From NCBI GenBank assembly GCA_013416795.1, contig RQSC01000032.1:1866-65865 (forward strand): a DNA stretch of 64,000 nt, read 5' to 3'. The translations under genes were made by a program, and so were the position numbers. The notes beneath the pieces were generated by a model. It had not been told where the DNA came from. It did not search any database and was given only the letters and a program-made list of their open reading frames with translations. The DNA is from Prasinococcaceae sp. CCMP 1430 (Eukaryota > Prasinodermophyta > Palmophyllophyceae > Prasinococcales > Prasinococcaceae). Positions 1-9,069 of the stretch are shown here, piece by piece (the first letter of the stretch is position 1; each line of letters starts with the position of its first letter).

Positions 1-884
1 CGCGGCGCGGCGCGAGCGTCCCGCGGGCGGCTTGCGCGCCGGATCGGGAACGTTACGCGCGTGGCCGTGTCCTGTGTATGCCAAACCTTGGAATGTGTCT
101 CAACAATTCAGATTCTTGGTTGTCCCGAAGGGTGGGTGGGTGGGCGGGCGACGCGTCGCGTCGCGAGCAGCAGCAGAACTGGCACGGCCCGCCGCGCGCG
201 CGCGCCCCGCCCCCCCCCCCAAAGGCCCGTGGGGAACGCCGACTGTACTGTAACCTCTCCCATCCATGGGTATTTCGTCGAAATGGCCGGAACGAGCGCG
301 GGGCCCGACCCGGTTCCTCTTCGCCAGTCATCCTCAGCCACAGCATCGAGCACGCGCGGCGTGCCATGCGCCGCGTGGCCACGCGACTCAACACCATACA
401 GCATGATCAAAATTAAAAATAACATAATCTACAACCACGGGAGAGCATCACCAGCGATTGACACAGCGATTGTATTGTACCATCGATTGTACGTACTCGG
501 TTCCCCGAGACCGCGCTGGCGACCCAACCTGAGGCCTGTCTTCACGGGTCCGAAATTTTGCGAGGCTGCGACCACGTGATTTCGGATGGGATGCGCCGTG
601 CCGAACGACGGCGACGCCCCTCGATCGATCGAGCCCCGCTCCAGCCAGTGTTTTTTTTTGGGTGTCCTGCGGGGAGCGATGCGGGCCGCCTTCCGCCTTC
701 CGCCTGTCTGTGGCTGGCGGCGTGAAGGCGGGGCCGCGAGGGAGGAATCGAGCCGGGCGGGAGGATGGGTGCCGGGTGCGCTGACGCGCTGCCGCGCGGA
801 ACGGCTGTCGTGTCCTCCCCTCCCCGCGGCACGCAGGCGGCGGTGAACGCCCGAGGTTTGGGCGCTGGCAGGCGCGGCGCGGCG
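1..884. other. Gene-poor upstream region
   Basis: No reading frame here carries a recognisable domain. The stretch is GC-rich, with a C run near 213 and a T run near 650. It lies directly upstream of the PPPDE gene and so probably contains its promoter. Positions 477-496 carry GTACCATC overlapping GATTGTACGTAC, the same pair of motifs that occurs upstream of the carrier gene at 57 kb. Confidence 0.5.
477..496 (+). promoter_or_regulatory. Candidate promoter motif pair GTACCATC + GATTGTACGTAC
   Basis: GTACCATC (477-484) is followed at once by GATTGTACGTAC (485-496), about 390 bases before the start of the PPPDE gene. The same 12-mer is at 57095-57106, followed by GTACCATC at 57108-57115, about 260 bases before another start. 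Regulatory function is inferred from position and reuse only. Confidence 0.3.
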
Positions 885-1635
885 ATGGACGCGCGCCTCA
901 CGAGCGGCGCCCCCAGCAGCAGCGGCGGAGGCGGCGGAGGCTCGTGGCCGGAGGTCGCACCCGGTGAGCACATGGTGCACCTCAACGTATATGATCTGCC
1001 TCTCGAGGGAGTGCCCTCGTGGATCACGCCTTGCACGTACCATTGTGGATTTGGCATCTTCCACAGCGGCGTCGAGGTGCGCGGCAGTTGACGTGCGCGC
1101 CTCCGCCCGGTAGGCCGGCCGGCCGCTCGCCCGCGTGCACTCCGCCCGCCCCGATCGCTGACACTCTCCCTGCACACCCCCCAAGGTGCATGGTGTGGAG
1201 TACTGCTTCGGCGGGCACGACGAGGACTCCAGCGGCGTCTTCAAGCTGCGGCCGAGGTCTGGTTACCAAGGAGCGGTGCTGCGTAAGAGGCACATGCTGG
1301 GCGGGACGCGCGCGACGTCCGCCGAGGTCGAGCAGCTGTGCCAGGCACTGGGAGACACCAAGTATCGCGGCCGCAACTACCACCTGCTGCACAGGAACTG
1401 CAACCACTTCACGACCGACCTGGTGAACGAACTCACCGGCAAGGATGTGGCACCCCTCTACGTCAACAGACTCGCGAGCATGGCCATCACTTGCTCGCCG
1501 TGCTTACCCGAGGAGCTCGTGGGCACCGTGGAACCAGCGCTCTTCGACGACGTCGCGCCAAGATCAGGCGGGTCGGTGAACGAGACCGACCGGCTGCTCA
1601 ACGCACCCGTGTCGACGAGCGGCATGTATCGCTGA
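885..1635 (+). CDS. PPPDE-family (DeSI-like) thiol peptidase
   Basis: Two exons, 885-1076 and 1186-1635, joined in phase 0 by a GT-AG intron, give about 213 residues. The PPPDE papain-like fold is a family of deubiquitinating/deSUMOylating isopeptidases. The family pattern is visible: a His in the segment GFGIFHSGVE leading across the splice into VHGVEYCFGGH, and the catalytic Cys in HRNCNHFTTDL. The N-terminus is a low-complexity Gly/Ser stretch. The start ATG at 885 is the nearest in-frame one to the domain; an in-frame upstream ATG at 765 would add 40 residues of low complexity. It converges on the ARFRP1 gene downstream. The family assignment is firm; whether the substrate is ubiquitin or SUMO is unknown. 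Confidence 0.85.
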
Positions 1636-1965
1636 CGGCTGCACACCCGACGCGCTCCTTGAGTGGAGGTGCTGGCAAAACGCTCCGTGCGCGCTGTGCC
1701 GCCATCGGTCGAGCGCCGCGCCCGCAAACACGCACTGTGCAGCGACTAATAATTACATAGCAAGCGAACAGCATTTGCGGAGACTCACTCGTGATTTCTC
1801 GCTCGCCGTGAGTCCTGCGAGTGGGAAAGCAGCACTCCCACAGGACAGCCGATGGTGTCAGGACAGCGCGGCGCGGTACGTCGGAACTTGTCCATTCACA
1901 GTATTATCTGGCCTTGCGAGGAACCGTCCGAAGGCGCAGCGCATGGGATCCCAGCGCACGAAGCA
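1636..1965. other. Convergent 3' spacer
   Basis: This 330-base stretch lies between two convergent genes and should hold both 3' untranslated ends. No feature beyond this was recognised. Confidence 0.5.
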
Positions 1966-2580
1966 CTACTGCACGCCGACGCCGCTGGCCCTGAGAGCGG
2001 CCGATCGCGGCGACTGCTTTGCGGTCTCCACGAGCCAGCAAAAGGCGTCATCGACACCGTCGCCCTCGAGTGCTGAGATTGACTGTATGCGCACCTGCCG
2101 CTCGTTGGGACGCCCGCGCATGCCCAGTCGCGACCACGTTTCTTCCTCGCCCACGGCGCCCTCCTTGTCGCGCTTGTTGGCGAGCACGAGCAGTGGCGCG
2201 CCGTCCAGACGCTCCGACGCCAGAACGACGTCGATGGCACCCCGGGCATCCGCCCAGCGGTCCGCGTCGTCGTCCGCCGCGTCGACCACAAAGACCACTG
2301 CGTGTGCTTCCTCGTAGTAGTTCTCCCAGATGGAGCGCAGCCCGGCGGCCCCGCCGAGGTCCCAAAGAATGAGCTTGGTCTTGAAGGCCTCTATCCTACC
2401 GATATTGAGCCCAACCGTTGGAAGAATCTTCTCCGGGGGCAGGCTTTCTTCGCGCGAGTACTTGCCCTTCAAGTGCTCCAGCAACGTCGTCTTGCCCCCG
2501 TTGTCCGCGCCCAGCATAAGCACATGGTACTCCTCCCGCTTGAATAAGTACCAGAAGAGGCCGTAGAAGAACGAGAACAT
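1966..2580 (-). CDS. ARFRP1: ARF-related small GTPase, ARFRP1-like
   Basis: The 204-residue protein starts MFSFFYGLFWYLFKREEY, the hydrophobic/aromatic N-terminus typical of ARFRP1 (Arl3p in yeast), which acts at the trans-Golgi. The P-loop GADNGGKTT, the switch I region TVGLNIG, the switch II start WDLGG and the guanine-specificity motif NKRD are all present, and the length matches the family. The start at 2580 is chosen because the hydrophobic N-terminus begins there; the frame runs further upstream but is low complexity. Oddity: the residue after WDLGG, normally the catalytic Gln of ARF-family GTPases, is Ala. If real, this predicts weak intrinsic GTP hydrolysis. The locus appears single-exon. 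Confidence 0.88.
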   Translation of the reverse strand: MFSFFYGLFWYLFKREEYHVLMLGADNGGKTTLLEHLKGKYSREESLPPEKILPTVGLNIGRIEAFKTKLILWDLGGAAGLRSIWENYYEEAHAVVFVVDAADDDADRWADARGAIDVVLASERLDGAPLLVLANKRDKEGAVGEEETWSRLGMRGRPNERQVRIQSISALEGDGVDDAFCWLVETAKQSPRSAALRASGVGVQ

Positions 2581-2673
2581 GGGAAGTGGGCGGGCGGCAC
2601 AGGCACCAGCGCGCACGTGCGCGCGCGCCCGCACCCACGCGCCCGCACCCACGCGCCGCTGCAATGGGCAAGG

Positions 2674-3146
2674 CTACTGGCCTTGCTGCTGCTGCGCCTG
2701 CTGCGGCGGTGGCACCTGCTGCGCCTGCTGCGGCTGTTGTGGCTCCTGCTGCTTTGGTTGTCCTCGCTCCTGCTCCTCGTCGGTGTCTCCCTCCAGCGCC
2801 ACGCCCGCAAAGCCGAAGGAGCGCTTAATATCTTGTTCCTCTCGCTCTAGTCGCTTCACTTCGGCAAGTGCACGGTCGCGCAGTACCCGCAGCGACGACT
2901 CCTGCGCGGACAGCGCTCTGTGTCCCGCCAGTTGGCCATGTGCGGCGGGGCGCGAAGGTGCGCGCGCGGAATGCGTCAGATCAGGCCAATCGCCGAGTAC
3001 GCACACGGCTGCGAGCTAGGCACGAGCACCACCGCCCACCCTGAGCACGCCACGCAGCAAGCGCAGGCTCGGGGCGCCCCTGCGCGCGCGGCGCGAACGC
3101 ACCGCGCGAGCTCGCTGTAGTGCTCCTCGCGGGGCCAGTCGGGCAT
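2674..3146 (-). CDS. Small coiled-coil protein with Gln-rich tail
   Basis: I reconstruct two exons on the minus strand: 3146-3103 (starting MPDWPREEHYSELA) and 2917-2674, joined by a GT-AG intron with matching phase, giving about 95 residues. The middle is a charged helix (RDRALAEVKRLEREEQDIKRS), followed by FGFAGVALEGD and a tail rich in Gln and Pro. No family was recognised. The good phase match and the charged heptad-like helix argue that it is real. It lies between ARFRP1 (same strand) and makorin (opposite strand). Confidence 0.5.
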
Positions 3147-3532
3147 TGACGGGCCGCGGGCTAGGCCTCGATGTAGGCGTGCGCGTGCAGGAGGCGCGCA
3201 CGCGCGTCCCTCGACGCGTGCGGGTGCGCGCACGCGCGTGGAGGGTGTGTGTGTGTGGGGGGGGGGGGGCAGTGCGCGCGCCGTGCACCGCCACGCAGTG
3301 CCGTGAGCGCGCGCTGTAGGGTACGCGCGCAAGCGGCGCTGCTAGAGACGAGCGGGCGAGAGCAACGGTCGAAAAAACCACGGCGGGGATTCGGTGCGCG
3401 GCGGGCGCCGGCGTGTGGCAAGCGTATGTCGGCGGCGCCGCCGCTGGGGCGCCACAAGGCGCGCGCGCCCAGAGCGAGCGCCAGGGGCGGGGATAGGAGG
3501 GGGGTGGAGGTTCGCCGGGGCGCGGCGCGGCA
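3147..3532. promoter_or_regulatory. Divergent promoter region
   Basis: This is 386 bases between the divergent starts of the Q-rich protein and makorin. It contains a GT-rich microsatellite running into a G tract near 3247-3270. No further elements were recognised. Confidence 0.35.
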
Positions 3533-5175
3533 ATGCCCGACCGACGGCCCGGGGTCAGCCGCGGCGCGCCGCTCTGCCGGTACTTCGCGCAGGGCCGCTG
3601 CCGCTCGGGCGCGTCGTGCCCGTTCCGCCACGACAAGACGGCCGACCCGTGCCTCGAGGTGTGCCGCTTCTACCTGCGCGGCGAGTGCGCGCACGGCAAC
3701 AAGTGCCGGTACAGGCACACCAAGCCAGCGGCAGCCGCCGCGGCGCCGCCGGCGCGGCGCGCACCGGTGCGCCTAGCCGCCGCCGCGCGCTCGGCGCACG
3801 CAGCCGCAAGCATCGCGGGCGCGCACGGGGAAGGAGGGGGAGGGAGGGCGAGCGTCGCGATGGCGGATCGGCGCGGCGGAGAGGGTGCGCCCCCCTGGCG
3901 CCGCGCGCCCCGCGCGCGCAGTGGCTTGCCCCGCCCCAAGTGCTCTCGCCAGCCCGCTCTTTTTCCACCATCGACTCGTCCCTTACGGTACCGCCCCGCT
4001 CGCGCTGCCCGGCGGCTGCTGGCGGCTGCGTGCGCCAGCCACATCGCGCGCACGGGGGAACGAGCATGCCAAGACGGCGCGCACCGGTGCGCCTCGTGCC
4101 GGCGGCGCCGCTGGGCGTCGCCGACCTCGCAGAGGCCCTGCCCCCGGTGCCGGCGGGTGGCGCTGGTGAGGGCGCCTCGGCGACGGCCGACGACGACCGG
4201 CCGCTGTGCTCCCTGTACGCGAAGACAGGCGCGTGCGAGCGCGGTGAGGCGTGCCCGTTTGTGCACGGCGACACGTGCCCTCGCTGCGGCCTGCCGTGTC
4301 TGCACCCGTCACCAGCACGCGCCGCCGAGCGGGAACAGCACGAGGCAGAGTGCGCGGCGCGGCACGAGCGCGCCAAGGCCATCCGCGACTCGCGAGACGT
4401 CGAGTGCTCCATCTGTCTGGAGAAGGTACTGTCGGACCACTCGGGCGGGCTCGACACGTCCGACGGCGGCACGCAGCCTGACCCGAGCTACACGGCCAAG
4501 AAGTTCGGGCTCATGGAGGTGAGGGGAGCGGCATGAGCGCGGCTGTTGCGAGCGCGCCGCATCGCTGTCGTGGTGGGTGGTGCGCTGACACGCGCATTTT
4601 TCTCCTGCGCTCGCGCACGCCTGCGCGCGTCCTCCGGCGGCCGCCCTCTCACAGGCGTGCGACCACCCCTTCTGCCTGTCGTGCATCCGGCAGTGGCGCG
4701 GCGGCGATGCTGACAAGGGCCAGGCGCGCACGTGTCCGCTGTGTCGCACGCGCTCGAACTACATCGTGCCCTCGGCAGTGTGGCCGCGCGATGCCGACGA
4801 GAAGGCTGCGCTCATCGCCGAGTGGAGAGGGCGATTGGCGAGCATCGACTGCATGCACTGGCGGATGGGCGAGGGGACGTGCCCCTTCGGTGAGTTGTCG
4901 CGCGAGGATCGGACGACACGAGCTCGCGAGTGCCCGGTAGCGCCGCCTGATGCCAAGATTTGCCGCGCTCGTGCTGACGCGGCTGCCGCCTCTCGAACTG
5001 CGCGCGCCTGTGCTCGCGCGCGCCAGGCGGCTCGTGCTTTTACCGCCACGCGTACCCCGATGGCTCGCTGCAAGACCGAAGCAAGTCCGTGCGCTTCGTG
5101 ACAGTGGGCGACGACGATGGCACCGGCCACATCGTGGCAGCGCCGAGGCTGTGCGACTTCCTCGGCCTGCCGTAG
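3533..5175 (+). CDS. MKRN: Makorin-type C3H/RING E3 ubiquitin ligase
   Basis: Four exons: 3533-3753, 4074-4518, 4655-4889 and 5027-5175; all phases match. Domains in order are two CCCH zinc fingers (CRYFAQGRCRSGASCPFRH and CRFYLRGECAHGNKCRYRH), a third (CSLYAKTGACERGEACPFVH), the makorin-type Cys-rich segment CPRCGLPCLHP, a C3HC4 RING (CSICLEKV ... CDHPFCLSCI ... CPLCR), and a last CCCH finger split by intron 3. This is the makorin layout. Introns 2 and 3 are GT-AG. Intron 1 (3754-4073) appears to use GC-AG and is flanked by 20-bp direct repeats; removing exactly 320 bases restores the frame. Makorins regulate protein turnover and bind RNA. The assignment is firm. Confidence 0.88.
3754..4073 (+). 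other. Introner-like 320-bp intron with flanking direct repeats
   Basis: The 20-bp sequences at 3755-3774 and 4075-4094 are identical and exactly 320 bp apart. The segment is bounded by GC at its start (3754) and AG at its end (4072-4073), so a GC-AG splice gives an open frame. Inside is a perfect 15-bp inverted repeat, 3793-3807 with 4022-4036. Direct repeats plus an inner inverted repeat resemble intron-generating DNA elements (introners) known from several algal groups; this classification is inference. Confidence 0.5.
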
Positions 5176-5340
5176 TCTCTATGTAGTAATCTCCTGTATA
5201 TTAGTTGTAACATATGGTGTGTGCGGGGGCTCGGTGCACGGACGGCCGCCGCCGCATAGAGCACAGAAAGAGCACGCCGGCGCGAGCACCGCCCCCAGCG
5301 CGTGGCGACGCGCCGCAGCGCGATTTCAGCGACCAAGAGA

Positions 5341-6483
5341 TCACTGTCCATCGAGCGCATCTATTTCCAAGAGCTCTGCCTCCGTGAGTTTCAGATCGGC
5401 GGCGGCCAGCGAGGTCCGCATGTGCGCCGGATTCGTGCTGCGGGGGATGACGGCCATGCCGCGCTGCAAGGCCCACGCGAGCGTCACCTCGGCGGCACCG
5501 ACGTCGCCGTGCGCCTTGCCTATGCGCACGAGCGTCGGGTGCGCAAGCACTGGGTTGCTGCCCCGTTTGTGTATGTGCTGCGTCCCAAGGACTGAGTACG
5601 CCTGGTAGACGGCACCGATGCGCTCGGTGGCTGCGCGCGTCGAGCGGTCCTGGTGCAGGGGATCCGCCCAGTTCTGCACGACGTGCGGGCCCTCGCGTGC
5701 GAAGTTACCGAGCTCTTCGAGGTCACTCGGCCAGAAATTGGAGACACCAATGGCGCGGAGCTTGCCCTGCGCGTACGCCTCCTCGAGTGCGCGCCAAGAA
5801 TCGCGCCACGTGCCCTGCTCGACGTGGTCGCGGCCGCACAGGTCGCCCCAGCAGCGAGGATAATGCAGCAGCATAAGGTCGAGATAGCTCGTCTGAAACT
5901 GCTGCAACGACCGCTCGACGGCTCGCAACGCGGTCGAGTAGCCGTGGTCGCGGGGATGTATCTTCGTCGTGATCCACACGTCTTCGCGCTTCGCACCGCT
6001 CGCGCGCAGGCCCTCCGCGACGAGGTCCTCTCGATACCACTCGTACGCCTGCGCTGTGTCCAGGAGCGTGTAGCCTATGCTGAGCGCCGACTCGACAGCG
6101 GCTCTGCAGTCCCCGCCCATCGCAGCCGTACCGAGGCCAATCGCCGGCATGAGCAAGCCGTTCGAGAGGCGTATGACAGAGGTACCGTCGCTCGCGCGCT
6201 CGCGCGCGAGCTCACCGCCCCACCCCACGAACGCTTCCTCGAGTTCTTCCCCGCCGGAGAGCTGCGGCGCGCCCAGCGCGCACGCGGCGAGCGCCGCCGC
6301 CGCCAACAGCCGGCACGCCCGGCGAGCGATGCGNCTCGCGGTGACTAAGCGCGCTGCCGCTGCCGAGCGCTCGTCTGACGCCCGCGCCACCTCCCCGCCT
6401 CGCTCTGTAGGTGCCGGTGCGATGGGAGCTGTCGCTCGCGTTCGTGGACGCGGCAGGCACGGTGCGCCCCCTACCTGCGGCAC
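5341..6483 (-). CDS. Aldo/keto reductase with signal-like N-terminus
   Basis: This is a NADPH-dependent aldo/keto reductase (TIM barrel). The motif near the start, NGLLMPAIGLGTAAM, is followed by the catalytic tetrad: Asp in LLDTA, Tyr in QAYEWY, Lys in WITTKI, His in LLHYP. The cofactor region GVSNFWP and VIPRSTNP is also present. Before the domain lies a Cys/Ala/Leu-rich hydrophobic stretch (CRLLAAAALAACALGA) that reads as a signal peptide, suggesting secretion or delivery to a complex plastid. The N-terminus is uncertain because the frame crosses an undetermined base at 6334 and the in-frame ATG at 6483 is far upstream of any conserved sequence. The stop lies close to the makorin 3' end. 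The substrate is not predictable. Confidence 0.82.
   Translation of the reverse strand: MPQVGGAPCLPRPRTRATAPIAPAPTERGGEVARASDERSAAAARLVTAXRIARRACRLLAAAALAACALGAPQLSGGEELEEAFVGWGGELARERASDGTSVIRLSNGLLMPAIGLGTAAMGGDCRAAVESALSIGYTLLDTAQAYEWYREDLVAEGLRASGAKREDVWITTKIHPRDHGYSTALRAVERSLQQFQTSYLDLMLLHYPRCWGDLCGRDHVEQGTWRDSWRALEEAYAQGKLRAIGVSNFWPSDLEELGNFAREGPHVVQNWADPLHQDRSTRAATERIGAVYQAYSVLGTQHIHKRGSNPVLAHPTLVRIGKAHGDVGAAEVTLAWALQRGMAVIPRSTNPAHMRTSLAAADLKLTEAELLEIDALDGQ
6334..6334. other. Undetermined base (N)
   Basis: A single N sits at the 5' end of the aldo/keto reductase. Two other isolated Ns (16840, 40938) also fall at places where gene models break or where no gene is seen, so these may be contig joins or low-coverage spots. 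Confidence 0.9.
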
Positions 6484-6574
6484 GCCATCGAAGGGCGCTG
6501 CTCGACGCTGAGAAGCTCATCTTCCGAACTGACGCCGCCGCGCGCGTCGAGGGCTGGACGAGGTCTCGCAGGCC

Positions 6575-7450
6575 ATGTCCGAGTGGGGCTTCTTCAATGC
6601 GAGCGGCCACGGCGTGGACGCGCGCATCGCCGCGCGCTTCGAGGCGGCACAGCGGGCATTCTTCGCGCTGCCCAAGGAGCACAAGACGCGCGTGAAGCGC
6701 CAGGCGGACAACTCGCGCGGCTGGTTTGATGACGAGCTCACGAAGCAGAAGCTCGATTGGAAGGAGTGCTTCGACTTCGGCGCGCAGGATGGTCACCTCG
6801 ACGGGCGCTCGGATGTGGATGGGTACAACCAGTGGCCGGCCGAGCCCGCCGATTTCCGCGTCGCATGCGAAGAGTACTACGCGGAGGCCTTCGCGCTGGC
6901 CACCGACCTGGCGGCCGCGGCAGCGCTCTCGCTCGGCCTGGCCGAGGGCTACTTTGACGCGTGCTTCGAGAAGCACACGAGCTATTTGCGCTCAAACTGG
7001 TACCCCCTGTGCCCGGACACGTCCGCCAACCTCGGGATCGAGCGCCACACGGACGCGGGCTTCCTCACCGTCCTCATGCAGGATAGCGTGAGCGCGCTGC
7101 AGGTGTTCCACGACGGTGAGTGGACGCTTGTACCTCCCGTCGAGGGGGCATACACCATCAACGTCGGCGACCAGCTCCAGGTCTTCAGCAACGACCGGTA
7201 CCGCGCCGCGTTGCACCGCGTGCTGGCATCGGAGGACGCGGAGCGATTCTCCGCGCCCTTCTTCTTGAACACGAGCTACGGCACGGACGCGCTCCCCGTG
7301 GGCGTCGCAGACGAGGACGCGCTCTACTCGCCCGTGAATTGGGGCGACTTCCGGAGGCGGCGCTTTGAGGGTGACTTCAGCGACCAGGGCGAGGAGGTGC
7401 AGATTGCACACTTCCTCAAGGCCGGCGCCGCTTCCCGTGCGGGGCAGTGA
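6575..7450 (+). CDS. 2-oxoglutarate/Fe(II) dioxygenase, IPNS/flavonoid-hydroxylase type
   Basis: The iron-binding triad is visible: His and Asp in ERHTDAGFLTVL and the distal His in YRAALHRVL, followed by the 2-oxoglutarate-binding Arg/Ser in ERFSAPFF. Upstream, EWGFFNASGHGVD matches the N-terminal half of the isopenicillin N synthase-like superfamily (GFF..NHG). Members oxidise small molecules using 2-oxoglutarate and oxygen. The given start is an internal Met; the reading LDEVSQAM runs a little upstream and there is an in-frame stop near 6530, so at least one short 5' exon is missing from this model (candidate coding sequence near 6420-6540). The gene is divergent from the aldo/keto reductase, sharing a very short promoter region. 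The substrate is unknown. Confidence 0.8.
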   Translation: MSEWGFFNASGHGVDARIAARFEAAQRAFFALPKEHKTRVKRQADNSRGWFDDELTKQKLDWKECFDFGAQDGHLDGRSDVDGYNQWPAEPADFRVACEEYYAEAFALATDLAAAAALSLGLAEGYFDACFEKHTSYLRSNWYPLCPDTSANLGIERHTDAGFLTVLMQDSVSALQVFHDGEWTLVPPVEGAYTINVGDQLQVFSNDRYRAALHRVLASEDAERFSAPFFLNTSYGTDALPVGVADEDALYSPVNWGDFRRRRFEGDFSDQGEEVQIAHFLKAGAASRAGQ

Positions 7451-9069
7451 AGAAAACGCAGCGGCGTCATGAAGGACGGCGGCGTAACTCCGTGTGAGTG
7501 GTGCCCAGCTCGCGCGCAAGTTTTGCGCTTGGCTGCGGTGGCGAGGTGGCACATTGCTGCTGCCACCGCGGCCACGGCAGGTGCACCGAGCGGGAGGGGG
7601 CGCAACGAAGGTGTGTGTGCGGCGAAGCGTTGCACACACGATGTAGCACTATTGTACATAAGATCATTTGTTCCTCACAAGGTTCGTCGGCGTTGATCGT
7701 TACGGCGTAGTTTGAAGGGGGAGGGGGGGAGAGGGAGGCACAGGCACTCAAACGACACGACACGACGCTCGCCCCCCATTCGCCGCCTTACCTTTTGCGT
7801 CGTGGCGCTGCCGTGGTGGTCTTGCGTCTCTCGCGCCCAGGCTGCGCAGCTCCAGCGGGCGTGCTCGTTGCGTGTGTGGACGTCCAGCGCTCATGCACTC
7901 ATGCAGCCATTCGCTCATCCACTCATGCAGCCATGCGCTCATCCTCTATCCCTCCTCCCTCGTGTGATTCGTTAGAGTCTGTCCTAGCATTGTGGCAGCG
8001 CGCGCCTCGGTCGTGTCTGGTTTGTTGTAGTGTCTGGTCTTGCTTGCCTGCGTGCCGTGCGTGAGAGCAGCGGGCGCACGCGCGCGGCAGCTTTTTCTTC
8101 TGCGCCATTTTCCGCGCGGCGAGCAAGTGCAACAGCGGCGGCGGCGGCGGCAGCTCGCACGCGCGCGCGCGTGATATCCCCAGGGAGGCTGTAGTATCCG
8201 CGTGTTCAAAGGTTTGTGGCGGCAGGAACGCACTCGTGCTGCGGGCTGCGTGCGCGAGCAAAGCAAATGGCGCCGGCTGAACATGCCTGCAACACGCACA
8301 TCGGCGTGGCCACGCACGGCACAAAAAAGGAAGACCGGCGCGGCAGCACCCACCGAGCACGCACGCGACGCGCCCGAGCGCGCGCGGCCGCGCGTGGGCG
8401 CGCAGCAGGGGGCGTGCGCACGACACGAAGAGGTGTCAGCGACCGATCGCCACGGCGCACAAAAAAATAGTCTGCATGCGCAAGCGCAAGACACTGCAGT
8501 GTGGTGTGGTTGTGCTCCAGTCTCTCCCCTCCCACATGCGTTTCCCCGCCGCCGCCCTGCCGCCCCTCCTCCCGTCCACTTAGGTCACCCGCGCTCGGCG
8601 GGCGCGTTGTGGCGCCTCCCCTCCCTTCCCCCCCACCCCCGGGCGGGCACGGCAACGCGGGGCGGGCGGCGCGGTACGGAGCGCGGCTCGCCCGCGCGTT
8701 TGTTTGTGCGGGCAGCGCACACGCACACGGAAAAACACGTACGTGGTAGGAGCTTTTGTCGCAGCGAATATGTGGGCAGCGCATTTCCACGTCGGCACGC
8801 CGCGTGTGCCCGCGCACATTGTATGATATACCTGGCCGTCTGACGTGTGTGCTGACGCGGCCGGCGATCGTTTTCAGGCGTATCATCACACGCAACTTGC
8901 AACCTGTGTCTGAGCGGCGCGTGTTGCATGCGACGACGAGCGACGCCACCGGTGGCGGTGGGCACTACACAGAGCGAGGGGCGCCAGCAGGAGGCGCTAG
9001 CGGCGCACGGGAAGGCGCTGCGAATCGAGCACGCCGCGCTGGTCGTCACAGAGTCACGGCCCATTGCCA
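7451..9069. other. 1.6-kb gene-free region
   Basis: This is the common 3' side of the dioxygenase and the lipase. No conserved protein motif was found in any frame and no RNA gene was recognised. It contains a 24-bp direct tandem duplication (7897-7920 and 7921-7944, one mismatch) and several short GCG/CGC-rich runs. Confidence 0.45.
7897..7944 (+). repeat. 24-bp tandem duplication
   Basis: Two adjacent 24-bp copies differ at a single position (T versus G). They are in non-coding sequence and look like simple slippage-type duplication. Confidence 0.7.

Noticed and set aside
12-400. Several open frames at the window start
   Set aside because: Overlapping frames on both strands with low complexity; no motif.
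429-1244. 271-residue minus-strand frame across the PPPDE gene
   Set aside because: It runs antisense to conserved PPPDE exons and has no domain; a shadow frame.
1961-1975. 15-base match AAGCACTACTGCACG also at about 44836
   Set aside because: One copy is coding, the other in a spacer; no wider similarity, so probably chance.
7469-8949. Numerous frames of 60-250 residues between the dioxygenase and lipase
   Set aside because: All are low complexity, overlap in different frames and show no codon or domain signal.
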